Of a stretch of DNA of 64,000 nucleotides, positions 40,304 through 52,799 are shown one piece after another. The position numbers and the translations under genes are program-made. How positions within the stretch are numbered: position 1 is the first letter of the stretch; the number at the start of each line of letters is the position of its first letter. This DNA is from Rhodamnia argentea (taxonomy: Eukaryota > Streptophyta > Magnoliopsida > Myrtales > Myrtaceae), in the NCBI RefSeq assembly GCF_020921035.1, contig NC_063155.1, forward strand, positions 31,055,294 to 31,119,293. The letters are read 5' to 3'. The notes beneath the pieces are model-generated. The model saw nothing but the letters and a program-made list of their open reading frames with translations, made no database searches and was not told the DNA's origin.

Positions 40304-43150
40304 TTATTTTTCTAGTTGACCCTTCGATGGTCTCAGAATATTCCAATCTAGCTTTTCCCGTTTTGGTTGCTTACGAGAACTTCGACTGCCGGCAGGCGAT
40401 GACTGTTGAGTATCACTTTGCATAGTTCTTGGCAATTTGCTGGGATATGGAGTCCCTGCTACAACTTCAGTTTGCTTTCTTTTAAGGTCTCCATTCCCTT
40501 CAGAATTCTGCTCATCAAAGCTAACAGGTTCTTCTCCATTCATTGCAGACCGATTATCCCTGTGGCATTTAGCAGAGACATTGGATGTCAATGTACATTC
40601 TACAAGGTCTTCTCAATCACAAACATTATTCTTGATTCTGAGACAGCAATTTCCCCACTGGCTCACACGAGAATTCTGTAACTCGGAACCAAGTAGCATC
40701 ACCAAAATTGCATCCTGCTAACAAACCAACTTTAAAGACAAATTCGAACCCAAGTATTCCCCTTATTAGTCTGCCTTGGGAGTGCTGTTGGTCGTCCACA
40801 ATGCCAGTACTTCTTGATGAGATAAAAACCATCAGTATCAGAACTAGAGAGAAAAGGGGGAAGGGGACAAATCAAGAATTAATAAGCAGCTCTCTCAAAC
40901 TAAAGTCTGCATGATAGCGTAATCTGCACTATTATGCTTTTTAATAGTGGGGAGTAGCACAAAGGGAGCAGAGGAGATCAAACTTTTTAATAAGCAGTTT
41001 ATTATTTAATAACAAATCTCCCTTCTCAGATTATGCCTTAAAGGACAACTTCGTGAAGAACTAACATAGATAAAAGGATTAACAATTTCCAGATCTACTC
41101 ACAATCTTCATACCTGAAAGAAGATCCTTCACTTTGAGTACCAGAAGATGTCACTGGAGCATCTGGCTGACGAGGATTTACCGCCTCTTCATTCATTTTC
41201 TAAGGACAAGACACTTTGACATGAACGAGAAACCAGGACTAGAACTACAACTGTTATCATCAGGCTACTAGGATTCACTACTTACATCTATAGAAGGATT
41301 AAAACACTGGAAAGACATTCGTCCAATGACTGCTCCAGGATGAGGATCACCTTCCATTATGACAACGCTGCACGAAGTATAGGAAACAGAACCAATTAAG
41401 CAAGTAAACAAAGGAGACAATTCATCATCACAGCAAGGAAGAGGTTCTCAATGGACCTAATGCGATCTCACAACTTATTTGCGTCACTCTCTAGAACAAT
41501 CCTAAACCTAGAGAGATGATCAGAATCAAACAGAAAGGTCACATTGCACCCACACAATTACATTAGCAACCTTTCAGATGCCTGTTGTACCAAGTAAAAA
41601 TTATCATAGCATGTTGAAAGACTATGACAAATTGTGATAGACATTTTCATGATAAACACCATATATGTCTGAGGCTGTCCTGATGCACACAAATTAGTAG
41701 ACTTGATAGCTATAGGTCTACCTATAGCCATGAAAGTCACAGATTGTGGGATCTTCCTTACAATCTAGTCGAAGTCATCTTCATTTTAACGCTGAAGTGT
41801 TGAATTAAATATTCGGATAAGTCAGTGACCAAAAGTCTTAACAGATACCGCACAAAATACCCAAGCATCTGCAGCCGAGGTAAGACATTAACCCCTCTTA
41901 AAAGCAGGTCCATTTGGTTTATGAATTTCTCGGCTGTCCTTGCAGAAGCATCACTCAACCAAAATGAAGGCATAAAAAGCAATTGATCAAACTACTATAC
42001 AAAATAGGCTTTTAAAGTTGTGCTATGTTGATGCTGTTGGGTTTGGTAAAAAGTTCATCTTTTTCAATTCCACTATACCATTTATTTCCTTTCGCATAAG
42101 AAAGTTCAGTAGCTTTTGGTATTTTCTGGGATCAGCCCCATTTGGGCCATGGCCGGTTTGACAATTGTCATTCTGTAAGAAAATGCTGTGGTTCATTCTT
42201 TTATTGTTTTCTATCCTATCATTAGATGTTCTTTTTAAGCATGGACTCAAATGTTTAGCTAAGCTTGCTATTTTCTTCAACTATTCCCATTCATCTCATA
42301 TAATTCTTCGGTCAGCATAATCCATTGTGGGGAGCATCTCAAGTTCATATAACTCAGTGGTGACTAGTGAGGGGTTCCTAGCAACCAAAAGGTGTCGGCA
42401 TTCATAATTTAATCACGAATAATTAGCTTACATGATTTGACATTAAAATCATTGATCGAAGGAATGATTCTTCTCAACACCAAAACGTGAGTAAAAACTT
42501 GTGAATGAATAGGGTGAGATGATCGTTGTGAAAAAATAATCAAAGAAATCTTTTCACTAGTTAGCATCTTGGTTAAGGTTTTGCCGCAATGCCATTACCC
42601 CGTGTAAAGATATTGAAAAGAAAAAACCATCGAATCTAAGTGAATATAGTTGAAAGAATTGTCATATCTAGGAAACTGGTGTAACACAAAGGAATCGCCT
42701 CCCAGTGGCATTCGAACAATTGAAGTCCGACATCCTACTCTTAACAACACAAATGGTCAAGCAGTGCAAACAAGCATAAGAAACATTCCAACAAATGAAT
42801 GGATGACTCCAATCAAGTAAGCGAATTCGCCCACTAATCGTTATTAATAATCCATCAAAACAGTTCCTCAAAACGTACCATTTCTTACGAACTGAAGCAG
42901 AGGAAAGGAAATCTCCATTAGCTTTCGCTTCACCCTCCTTCTTGGGCTTCTCCTCTCTCGCAGCCGCCCTTTGCATGAACTGCCCAAGAAAGGAACCCGA
43001 TAAACAACAAGAATCGACATTTACTAGTTAAGCCAACCGCACAGCCATAACCCTGACTGGGTTTCCGGAATAAGCCTCAAGCTCGAGAGCCGGACCTCGG
43101 GTCGTTACCTTCAAATTCCTCAAGGTGCTTGAGAGCTCGCGCTTCGCCAT
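40304..43150 (-). CDS. MPP6: MPP6-like RNA exosome cofactor
   Basis: Coding exons from ATG 43150: 43150-43109, 42979-42879, 41367-41286, 41199-41114 and 40559-40304. All junctions are GT/AG and the phases agree, giving 188 residues. The protein starts MAKRELSSTLRNLKFMQRAA, followed by the family core KKCVVIMEGDPHPGAVIGRM and SFQCFNPSID, and ends with a basic stretch KQPKREKLDWNILRPSKG. This is the M-phase phosphoprotein 6 family, small basic proteins that bind the nuclear exosome and link it to the MTR4/HEN2 helicase. The last acceptor (CTAAATGCCACAG) was chosen over a nearer TAG because only it keeps frame. Gene D converges on it from the left. Confidence 0.88.
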
Positions 43151-43425
43151 ATCAGCTATGAGATTGCTCAGATTCACTCGCGGAAAGCCGAAGCGACACT
43201 GCAAAGAGTTATTTCGCCAGCGATGTCCCGTTGGGTCAATGAAAATCTTCTCGGAAGAACGGACAATTAACTAAAAAAAGAGGGAAGCCTTCGGTCTCCT
43301 TCAGGAGTCGGGGCTCGCGAGTCGCAGAGAAGATGAAGCAAGAGCACCAAACTGACGGAGCAAGCTAACCCTCGCTGGTGGCTAGTTGTGCAGACTGACT
43401 GACAGAGGCCCATTTATTCACGGGC

Positions 43426-43515
43426 CAACCCAAGGGGGCCCCTATTTAGAATTAGTGTTGTGCAACTTACATATTTTGAATAAAAAGTAGATCAACCCAA
43501 GGGGGCCCCTATTTA
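43426..43515. repeat. 23-bp perfect direct repeat 67 bp apart
   Basis: CAACCCAAGGGGGCCCCTAT followed by TTA occurs at 43426-43448 and 43493-43515, upstream of the MPP6-like gene. It could be a tandem duplication or the footprint of a small insertion. The inner GGGGGCCCC is palindromic. Confidence 0.85.
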
Positions 43516-43534
43516 ACCCAAAGTAACTTCGGAG

Positions 43535-44135
43535 GCGGTACTTTGGAAAGTTGCATTTCCGAAATACAACAATAATTTTTTTTCTTTTAATTTTTCCCTC
43601 GCTAAACTTTCATAATTCCAAAAATGTCCTCAAAAACACTAATTTTATCGACAAAGGACTCAACCATAGGCGAAGGCTCCGTGAGTGGCCGTCAACCTCA
43701 CTTGAGGTCACCCGACCTTAGGCGAGGCCTAGGTCACAACGCCTAAGGTCACGCGACCCTAGGCAAGGCAGCTTGAAGCTATGCAACCCAAACGACGCCA
43801 CCTGGGCTCACTCGACCTCAAGGGAGGCCTAGGTTCGGGTAGCTTGGGGTTGCGCAACCCCGAGAGAGAGCGGCCGATGCCTAAATCTAGCCGCCGACGG
43901 TTGGCAAGAGGCTAGATCTAGCTACCGGCGGTTGGCCAGCACATATAATCAAAAAAAGTTTAAATAAATTAAGTAAAATTCATTTACAAACTATAGTTTT
44001 TACTAAATGGTATTTACATCAAAGTTACTTTTCATTATGTTTTTAAAATTTGCTTTGCCAAACACTACTGCATTTCGAAAATCCCTTTTAACCCAAAGAT
44101 ATTTGCATTTTTCCAAGGACATTTCCCAAAACTGA
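43535..44135. mobile_element. MITE-like element with GC-rich centre
   Basis: AT-rich arms (TACTTTGGAAAGTTGCATTT on the left, ATATTTGCATTTTTCCAAGG on the right) are imperfect inverted repeats around a GC-rich core at 43660-43945 made of GGCGAGGCCTAGG and CACCCGACCTTAGG words. Similar cores occur at 2.78-2.95 and 27.95-28.69 kb. The ends are approximate. Confidence 0.4.
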
Positions 44136-44399
44136 ACCAAACAAACCCAATCTTATAATTTGTCAACATTTTAACATTTTATTGGGTGTTCGAATATGAA
44201 CCCTTTTTAACTTGAAAATCAATTTTCTTAATGTCCAGTCTTTATCGGATCGAGGACGGGTTGGAGTTGGGACTAGCCCGACTATGATTAAGAAATGTCA
44301 AATTGTTTTAAAGAGAACTTGTAAAATTTGGGTAGGCTTAATTAGGGAAGCCAAGCCCTAGAAGAAATAGCACATGTCTACTACATGTTCATAGGGCCA

Positions 44400-44890
44400 A
44401 CAGTTTCAATGTCGATTTAGGTTTCACTTGGAACCTTAAACCTACCATACATATCTTGAAACAGAGAACCTATCCTATCGGGGGTTCCATGATTGGTTCT
44501 GAAGAACCTATCCTATCGGGGGTTCCATGGTTGGTTCCCAAGTTCCACTATATACTTAATTGAATAATTGCGGTGAATTATCACCTCTAATGACCATCAT
44601 TTACTGCTACAATCTACTAGCCATAACTCATATTTAGAGAAACGAAGAATATGAGACATCAATAAAGTAAAAATCTTGGTAATATAAATATTGAAAATGA
44701 AAGCTCATATTAATAGATTACAAATTTATTATCAAACGCCATGGAATATCGCAAAATCGTGCGAAGACTTAGAGTAAGAAAAATACAAATTCATGTTCCA
44801 AATTTCAGTTTCCAGCTACCCATCAAAATTGGTTTCGCAATTTTTAAAAACTGGAACCTATCCTGCGTATCATAAAAACAAATTACTCCT
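44400..44890. repeat. Dispersed repeat related to 12340-12580
   Basis: Shares GAACCTATCCT, GGTTCC and CATAACTCATATTTA blocks with the earlier copy. It contains an internal direct repeat, CCTATCCTATCGGGGGTTCC (near 44468 and 44508). The class is unknown. Confidence 0.4.
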
Positions 44891-45585
44891 TATAGAATAA
44901 GCAAATACCTGGTGGTGGTGAGGAAATTCCAAGTGAGGAGTCTCAAGTGCTGCCAAGAGCACTCAACAATCCTTGGCGGATCCTTACCAACTAGCATACA
45001 CAAAAGTAAATTTCATATCAAACGAATAAACACACATCATATTTCGAGTACTAATTCCTTTCCTGCGTCTAGATAGGATCTCCTTAGATACAGGTACAGA
45101 AGCATGCACATGGATGTCATCAATAGTGCCTATGCAACCATATCATTTTATCAAAGACTAGCATTATACAAGATTATCAACAAATTAAAATTGATGGTGT
45201 AAAGGAATGAATGAAAATCGTACCTTGAAATAAAGTTCATGTTAAGGATTCATAAGAATCTCCCTTGGGGCAACATCAAAGGAAGGTGGTATGATAACCT
45301 CTTTTGCCAATTTGAGAACTACATTTAACACTTTAGTGAAGCATTTGTTGATAGTTTGTCCCAAACATTAGAATCTCTCACATAAATCTCTATTGGCCTT
45401 CTTATGATAAATCATAGATAAGAAAATCGCAACTTGTTCGTCTACCTTAATATATTGGCTACCTTCCAACCAATCTCTTTATATCATCAAACTACAAAGG
45501 TTGAGAAAGACATGTCACTCCCTTCTAAAAGATTCATATACTCTATCCGATTGTCCATAAATAATCTCCCTTACACATTTGATTC

Positions 45586-45795
45586 CCGACAATATGTTGT
45601 CCCTAATTGTTCTCTTGTGTGCATGGACATATCCACTGTAACAATACACAACTATGCTATCACTATATCAGTATCAAAGTCATCAAGGTCCCGACAATAC
45701 GCTGCCCTTGATTGGTTCTCTTGTGTGCATGGACATACCCACTGTAACAATGCATAACATGATATCACCGTATCAATATCAAAATCATCAAACTC
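45586..45795. repeat. About 105-bp tandem duplication inside the Harbinger relic
   Basis: Two adjacent units each run from CCCGACAATA(T/C)G(T/C)TG through TGTGTGCATGGACATA to a TCAAA(G/A)TCATCAA block, with about 85% identity. They lie between ORF1 and the transposase. Confidence 0.75.
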
Positions 45796-46046
45796 CTCTT
45801 GAACTTATTAAACTAATGTTATCTGACCATTATTCACGCTCCTTCCATCCCCCTCCATATTACCTATGCCATCACACGAAAGAAGAACATAAACACAACA
45901 GATAATTAAGGAATTCAATGACGTTCAACAATAGCCACAACGTCATGATAATTGCATCATAAGAAAAATTACAGTATCTCAAGTACATAAGTCATAGAGT
46001 GAAATTAAGCCAAATACAAATCCATAGCATATTTCGCAACATCTAC

Positions 46047-46445
46047 TTAAAGAGATTCGGGAAGTCTATATCTCCTTTCGGGTAGAGTTATGTTGAAAGT
46101 CTCTCTCCAGGAAGCATTAAGGCATGCTTGGTTCACAGCTTTGTTGTAAAGATTCTGGTCCAAGTGAGACATGCCATTTAAGATGCCAACCACTATTCCA
46201 ATGGAGTAGGGGTCTACCGATGATGAGGCCTGTGAGGTGATGAAGTCACTGTTGATTGACCCGTCCTTACTTTGATCATTTCTTGCGGGGCTTTGCAAGT
46301 ACTAGAAACATCAAAAGTGTTACTCTTTCTCCTCCTCCTGGAATTTGGAGCCCTATCTAACTTGTGCTTCACAAGAATTGGGGCGAAAGACAAAGTAGGT
46401 GTAAAAACTTCCTCATGAATATGTTGTTCATTAAATTCTTCCGGA
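46047..46445 (-). pseudogene. C-terminal part of Harbinger ORF1 (Myb/SANT-like)
   Basis: Upstream of an in-frame tail that starts MQSPARNDQSKDGS and reads SVDPYSIGIVVGILNGMSHL, DQNLYNKAVNQACLNASWRE and TFNITLPERRYRLPESL, the minus strand also reads EEFNEQHIHEEVFTPTLSF followed by HKLDRAPNSRRRRKSN in a different frame. The ...LD..LY.KA...L...WRE.F..LP..RR...L layout is that of the C-terminal domain of plant PIF/Harbinger ORF1 proteins, also seen in L10-interacting MYB-domain proteins. Confidence 0.65.
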
Positions 46446-46450
46446 TCACT

Positions 46451-47699
46451 TGTTGCATGATAACTCTATTTTATATAGAGCTTATTTATTATTTTAGACT
46501 TAGTATTTGCTTAGTTTTAATTGGATTTGAAGTCTACTTTATTACAATCTTCAGCCATGCAAATTTGAAATCAAGGAGAATCAAGCTTATTTTGGGGAGA
46601 AATTCAAAATCCAAGCTAAATTAGGAGTTTTATTATTGGGAGAAGTCTATCGTTGCGGAGAATCTTTGATTGCAATCCTATTCTGGTGTGATTAAGCTTT
46701 CTTTTTTTGAAAACAAAAAGAGGTCCATATGAAGGAAAAAAAAATGAGATTTTCAAGAGGAGACAGAGAAAGGAGACGTCTTTTTCGTAAGACATTTAGG
46801 GTTCTGCTATCATTCCTTTTCAATGTTGAATGCCAAGTGAAGAAGAAGAATACGAATTCAAAGTCAATCCTTGATTATCCTTGGTGAACTTGTTCTAGTT
46901 CTTCATCATGTTTAGTTTAGTCAAATTTTTTTTTAATCTTCATTATGTTCTAAACTACTTCTTGTTAGAGCTACGATGTAAATTAACTATGATTTATTAA
47001 TTTTTTAGACTCATTTATGCAATTCTAGAATTCATATGTGTGAGTGATATATCTTGTTCTTAATGCTTTTAAGTGTTTGATCACCACTTGCACGATTTTT
47101 GTTGCGTGTTTGGGACCGAAAGGAGATTCCATACGAGTGCTTTATGATATATAGCCATGAATTTAACATTGATAGAGATATCTTAGGTTTTTTGCGTGGT
47201 TTCGGTAGTATGTAAATTGAGGGCGATTTATTGAATTCGGAAACATTCATAATCTTAATGCATTTGGGTTTACTTAAATTCACATGGACCAAGTGTGTGT
47301 TATTAAATCCAAGTAGGGTTGCTATACCGGACCAAGGATAGTGATTTAAATTAGGAAGTTCTATCATCACACTATGGATTCAATTTGATTGCATGACGAG
47401 ATTGGTTAATTAATCATGATTGGTGCTCTAACGTTTTTCATTTTTAATAGAAATCCGTTTTTCATTCCTTCTTTATATTCGAAATTTCTATTTTTGATTT
47501 TTGTTTCTTGCCTTGGTTAATTTATTTTTCTTTAGAATTTTGATTCATTTATTGAATCTTTAATTGGTTAGATAAATTTTAGAATTGTTCACCTTTAATA
47601 AGTAATTTGATTGATTTGTCTACAATCTTTGTGGGAACGATACTTTTATTTATCACTTTATTACTTGTTCGATACGTGTTGCGTTGCTAATCAAGAGAA
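46451..47699. mobile_element. LTR-type insertion (possible solo LTR) in Harbinger ORF1
   Basis: A block of about 1,249 bases splits the Harbinger ORF1 homology and is flanked by the 4-bp direct repeat CACT (46447-46450 and 47700-47703; one base further out does not match). It starts TGTTGCATGATAAC and its far end holds TTTGTGGGAACGATAC and TTGTTCGATACGTG, words common in plant LTR elements. No coding domain is seen. A fossil nested in a fossil. Confidence 0.45.
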
Positions 47700-48299
47700 C
47701 ACTGCATCATTACCACCATTGTCACCACCACCACCATTGTTATCTCCCTCCGATAGCACTAAGTCTTATGCATTTCTTGATGCATAATCCCCAGTAGCAT
47801 AGTTATCAAACACAATACACAGATCCGGATACCGAGGAAGCCCATCATTCCCGAATCTAGCTCAATCTTTATTTTTCTGCAATTTTTATAATAATGACAT
47901 ATGTCAACAATATAACCAAAGCTCATAAACAATAAGAACAAAATGACCCAAGTAAAGATATATCTCGATGTGAGACTCCCATATACTTGGATCATCCACG
48001 ACAACTGTTTTGTTTACATTATCCCATCCAAATCCAGATCGTAAAATAAGCTTCTTAAAACTACTATATTGTGTCCTCGGTTTGTTTGTCGTATTCTTCA
48101 ACCGAACTAAAGTCAAGTCGAGTCTTGTTCGTTTATTGAATTCGATACGTATGGTATTCCACCTTGCTTTGTTGTAGGTATAGATGGTGCGATTTCCCTT
48201 TTTTCATCTCTTCTACCAACAAACTTACAAAAATATTGGTCAAAGGCTCAATCCACTTTGCCATAATGGTCTCTTTTTGGGATTTCATTTAACCTTAAC

Positions 48300-49240
48300 T
48301 GGTTGAGAATCATAAGTACACAACATCAAATCTGGTTGAGCATTGCTTCAGCAAACGTAGGGGAAAAGGTCACATAAGCATTAAATCAATAGATTTAAAC
48401 TTGAAAGAAAACTAACGGGATCATCAATTTTTAAGCAAGAAAAGGAAATTAGCAGGATCTCATATCATCTTTCTGCAATTGAATGTCCTCTATGCATTGT
48501 CGCTCAACGTCCTATTTACTTGGTAAAACTAGCAAAATACAATCTCTCAAACATACAATAACTAGCTTCAACCCACTTCCAAGCAAAAAGTAGTCAAATC
48601 TTGTTACATAGCAAAGCTAAATACAAACTCTAGTCGCAAAGTCATTACAAGAACGACAAATGCACAAATATCTCGCATAGATAAATGTAAACAGCTAGTA
48701 GTGAAGAATAAGAACCCAAAACCTAAATAGGGAGATGTTAAACGAAATGCATGATCGACCATAAAACCACTACATCCAAGACAGAATCACGGATCTCGAC
48801 ACCAATAATGAAGTAAATTGACCGAGATTCACACAACAAAAAAGGACGAAAGAGCATAAGCCGCTTGCTCTACCAACCAGCTCGAACAAGCTCGAGCACA
48901 CAAGAACCCACACCTGGAACTATTCCATGTTCTGCTTTAGCTAATCGAGTCGACGGATCTAAACGCCATCCGTAAATCCAAAAAGCCCTAATCGAGTTGA
49001 CAGATCAAGAGAAAGGGGGAGGGAGGGTGAGAACTCAAATCTGCCATGGGGAGAGGACGAAAAAAGACGCGAAGAGAACCCTTTCGATGAATGAGAAGAA
49101 ACCCATTTCTTCCTCGCTATTCTCCACTAAGAGAGAGAGAGAGATAGAGAGAGAAGAGTTATGAGGAGGAGGACTTGAGACACGACAAGGACTTGAGAAA
49201 AAGTGAGGGGGTTATTTCTGATTTATGTTTCTCCGAAAAG
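48300..49240. other. 5' side of the Harbinger relic, no gene seen
   Basis: Sequence between the start of ORF1 and the terminal arm. It includes a GA-rich run at 49129-49160. No reading pattern is recognised. Confidence 0.35.
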
Positions 49241-50138
49241 CTATAATTTTTAGATTCTCATTTCTTTTTTAAATCTATTTTTGGAACAAAAATTTGTTCG
49301 AGAAATAGAAAAATAAATTACGTTACCAAACGAATTTACATTCCAAACCTATTCCAGAAATAAGTTTGGAACAAAAATAGAGAAATAGAATAGTTGTTAT
49401 GCCCGCCCTTAGTATTGTGAAAGAGCAATCGGTTCATCGACCAAAGAAAATCGATAATAATCACGTGGATGCCAATATACAATTTTTTAATATAACTTAT
49501 GGCATTTTTTCCTTTTTTTTATTTTTGAAATTTTTTTTCTTATGTGGCATTTGGTGAGCAACATGTCAACAGTACATGCCTTAAAAATTAATAATAAAAA
49601 ATGCCTCATCAATATTTTTCGGAGTTAACGAAATGACTTAATTGTACCAAGTTGGTAAGTTTTAGAACTTTATTATATCTTTTATAAGTTTTAGGACTCA
49701 ATTGCACTTTAGCGACAAGTTTTAAGTTCTAGTGAACATATCTCTTTTATCAAATTACTGGAACATATCATCGAGCGAACGATTTTTAATCGATATAGCA
49801 ATCAAGTGATTGAAATAAAAAATTATGGATCTCAAGTAAACATTATATGAAAGTTAATACACTTACAATATTCTTATCATCGCTGATTATTTTAAAAATC
49901 ATTCCAACGGTAAAGATCGTGGAAACATATCTGCTAATCTTGGCACAACTTAACAAAATCCCTCATGAAGAACGATCAATTAACAATTACCTCGAATTAT
50001 GGGAGAGAAAAACAGTCGACTCTCTTTTATTTTCCTTACAAAGACAAGTGGTTAGAGAGATGCAATCACAGTGCACCTGCAAGTGAGGGAGGGTTTGGAC
50101 ACAGGCCTTAACATCGTCCAACGATCATCTCGTAACAA

Positions 50139-51885
50139 CTAGGCTTTCACTGATGTCTCGATAGCAACCTCCCCTGAATACTTAACGCTTTCAGACTTCA
50201 TGTCTGCTTCCCAGAGTTCTGGCAGCGCCTCCCGGATATTATGGATGCTCTCTAATGCATAGTCGACCCCCTTGGTTCGGTGAGCCGTGCCAACCTACAT
50301 ACATCGACATCAGCAACAGCAAATTTTTGAGGATTTCTCTTTGTAGTGATCATCAATGCGTATTCCAAGCAAATAATTCAGATTTTCCATCTATAGCCTA
50401 CCAGCACAGTATGGAGACCCATCTGTTTCCCGGTCTGTAAGTTGCGGACACTATCCTCAAAGAACACCTGAAATGAGAGAACTGCAATTTTATAAAATGT
50501 TTTTGCAAGGTTTGTAAGTGAACGAATCGCGGTGATCCAGACCTAGTTTGAGGCTGTAAGCCATCCAGAATTCAAAATGACAATAACAGATCTGAAGTAC
50601 CCAACTTTGTAAGTATAGACCACATTTGACAAGGGACTCAAAAGTGAAATGAGTTGTTCTGAAATGTAAAGTCGTGTTTCTTACCGTTCTCTGAGAGTTA
50701 ATGTTAAGTATCTTAAAAGCTTGTTCAAATGCCTCCTCAAATGGCTTGCAAACAACTGGACTTTTAGGAAGCATCACATCCGCATTGACGCCGCCAGAAC
50801 AAGCACCAACAAGAGCAGCTTCACCGAGGGAAACAGGCCCCGTTTGAGCGCATCCCAAATTATTGTCTTTCTCATCAGGTGAAGCGCTACTTTTGTTGGT
50901 AGGATTTAGAGTCTCAAAGCATATAATCCCATCAAAGCAGTCCTCCAAACCAAGCCTGGCAAGAACTCTAGCTGCGTGAGCTTTGTCTGCATTGGTAAAT
51001 ATCTGCAGAAACGACCATATTCACAAGGAAAAGGCTGTGATCAGCAAACAACCCAGTAATAGAATCCTTCATCCTAAAGAATTCAGTACGAGAGCACAGA
51101 ACTTACAAACTTGCGGATTGGAAGGCTATGTAAAAGATGTCTTAACACAGGGTCAGGCTTCAATAGATTGTATGGCAATGTCCCATGAACAAAACTGTGA
51201 AAAGCGCATAATATAAGGACTTTAGCCCCACAAAACAAAGAGATACGGTAAAAGGCAGCCCAACACAAAACAAAGAAAAGGGAAAAGCAAGTACCCATGG
51301 AAGTCATCGTAGTCAAAATTATATCCAAGTGCCTATAATCAATTAGAGCGAGAATAAATGACTCATTAGCATAATTCACCAAGAAGAACATAACGATGAC
51401 AGCTTGATGAAACTAAAAGGTCAAACGCAAACCTTCAGACCAGCCATAGTCGTCCCATAATTCTTGTAAAGTGATAGACACAATTCAGGAACTGCACTCT
51501 CCTCGATATGAAGCTTGTGCACCATATATTCTACGGACAAGAAAATTTAAGGAAAGACAATTGTGAGGAACGCATGTTAACTCAAAGAAAAATCAACAAT
51601 TTTGATTGCTGAATGTGTTACCTCGAATGTTCTTGGTAATCTGCACTGACAGACCAGAATTAAGTGGATACAAAGTGTCATCTAGATCTGCAATTTCAGT
51701 AATCACCAACAAGTTAGATTCATGTCATCGGTCAAGTCATCCCGACTTGGCGAGAAGCAAATCAAAGACAGAATGAGAGAGAATTTAAGGAAGACGGCAT
51801 CAACCTTGATAAGAGAAAACTTACCAAATAACAAGCACTCGTATTTGGGCTCTGGAGCCTGCTGGTACTTCTTTTCGCAATCCAT
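50139..51885 (-). CDS. HAD-family pyrimidine 5'-nucleotidase-like hydrolase
   Basis: Eight coding exons from ATG 51885: 51885-51825, 51687-51622, 51530-51433, 51332-51295, 51194-51107, 51002-50685, 50467-50402 and 50294-50139 (stop TAG). All junctions are GT/AG and phases agree, giving 296 residues. HAD motifs: DLDDTLYP at 21-28 (nucleophile Asp21, acid/base Asp23), FTNA at 119-122 (motif II Thr), CKPF at 202-205 (motif III Lys203) and FFEDSVRN at 225-232 (motif IV acids). The cap sits between motifs I and II, as in SDT1/pyrimidine 5'-nucleotidase relatives. A Ser/Gly/Asn-rich insertion at about 150-197 precedes motif III, as in the plant members I recall. Likely soluble; substrate unproven. 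A 5'UTR intron (donor CTGAG|GTAATG at 52442/52441) precedes the coding exons. Confidence 0.93.
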
Positions 51886-52441
51886 GGTCTGAAATTACTA
51901 GAGAATGAAAACCTGAACAGAACCCAAGCATTAAAATCGAATCAGACAACTGCGCCATCAAAGCTCAGGTAATTTCAGAAAAGCAAAGACTGTTTGCGAT
52001 GTTTAAATTGGACGCTCCATGAGATCATCCTTTCTGCATAGAAATCCAAAAACCCAAAAACGAAACAATAAATAAAATCTCCCAAGATCGTCCATTCTGC
52101 CTTGAAGATTACGGGAAAAGAAAATGCTCAAAGTTTCAACATTTAAAACATCCCCCACGGACAGAGGCAAGTTGAAGACTAGCAGACAATGTAGAATGAG
52201 GACAAGCACAAAATTTTAGCACGAAAGCGAACTGATTATTGGACTGCAGTCTTGACCGTTGCTATCAGCAACAGATCTAATTCTCGAGGGTATATCACCA
52301 AAACCGCGACGAGAAAGCATAATGTAACTACTACAAAAGAACAGATCTCGTCCAACAAAACCAGAAAGCGCAGTGTCATTTACAAGAGTTCACGAAAAAG
52401 CAACCAAAAACCCACACGATGTATCCGGTAGCGAGCATTAC

Positions 52442-52566
52442 CTCAGAAAAATTGCAGAGAACACGAAGGATGCTTTGAACGGAGAAACACGGAGACGGCG
52501 AGAGACGTGACTTGACCACAAGATGAGAGGAGAGAGCACTTCAATCGACGAAGGGACCACGTGAAG

Positions 52567-52602
<36 letters not shown>

Positions 52603-52760
52603 GGCTCGTATAAATGGAAGACGTGACGCTTGGCGAAAAGGGAAGCGGAAAAACAAAGATGGAAATTGCAATAACCCAATAAACAAGGAAGGATGCGAAA
52701 AGTGGATTTCCTTCTTTAAGTCAGAAGAAACGCAGAGGTGGGAGCAGTCATCTTCCGACT
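52442..52760 (-). promoter_or_regulatory. Leader exon and promoter of the HAD gene
   Basis: The leader exon ends at TTTTTCTGAG|GTAATG (52442). Upstream in the minus sense is a CT run (GA on plus, 52571-52599), common around plant transcription starts. The coding ATG lies about 550 bases downstream, after the inferred leader intron with acceptor near 51890. Confidence 0.45.
52571..52599. repeat. GA microsatellite near the HAD gene start
   Basis: About fourteen GA units. Confidence 0.95.
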
Positions 52761-52799
52761 TTCCGTTGGCCGTGTGAAGCCCATTTAAAGATTGACGCG

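Larger units (their letters stand above)
44905..49408 (-). mobile_element. Decayed PIF/Harbinger DNA transposon with both genes
   Basis: Minus-strand relics of two Harbinger genes are visible. The Myb/SANT-like ORF1 starts near 48270 (MAKWIEPLTNIFVSLLVEEM), continues with KLILRSGFGWDNVNKTVVVD (about 48050), a FPRYPDLCIVFDNYATGDY-like block (about 47840) and ends at 46047. The DDE transposase lies at about 45560-44905: VDEQVAIFLSMIYHKKANRD, then TINKCFTKVLNVVLKLAKEV, then CIGTIDDIHVHASVP and MMCVYSFDMKFTFVYASW, typical of DDE_Tnp_4. Several in-frame stops and shifts make it dead. The right terminus, minus sense GGGCGGGCATAACAAC next to TAA, resembles the MITE at 13151-13595. The left terminus was not found. 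Confidence 0.75.

Noticed and set aside
40560-40610. Nearer acceptor (TTGTAG) for the last MPP6 exon
   Set aside because: It would put the exon out of frame with an early stop; the acceptor at 40559/40560 keeps the phase and the conserved basic tail.
42668-42976. 102-residue minus-strand frame read as one exon
   Set aside because: Only its first part is MPP6 coding; the rest is read-through into the intron after 42879.
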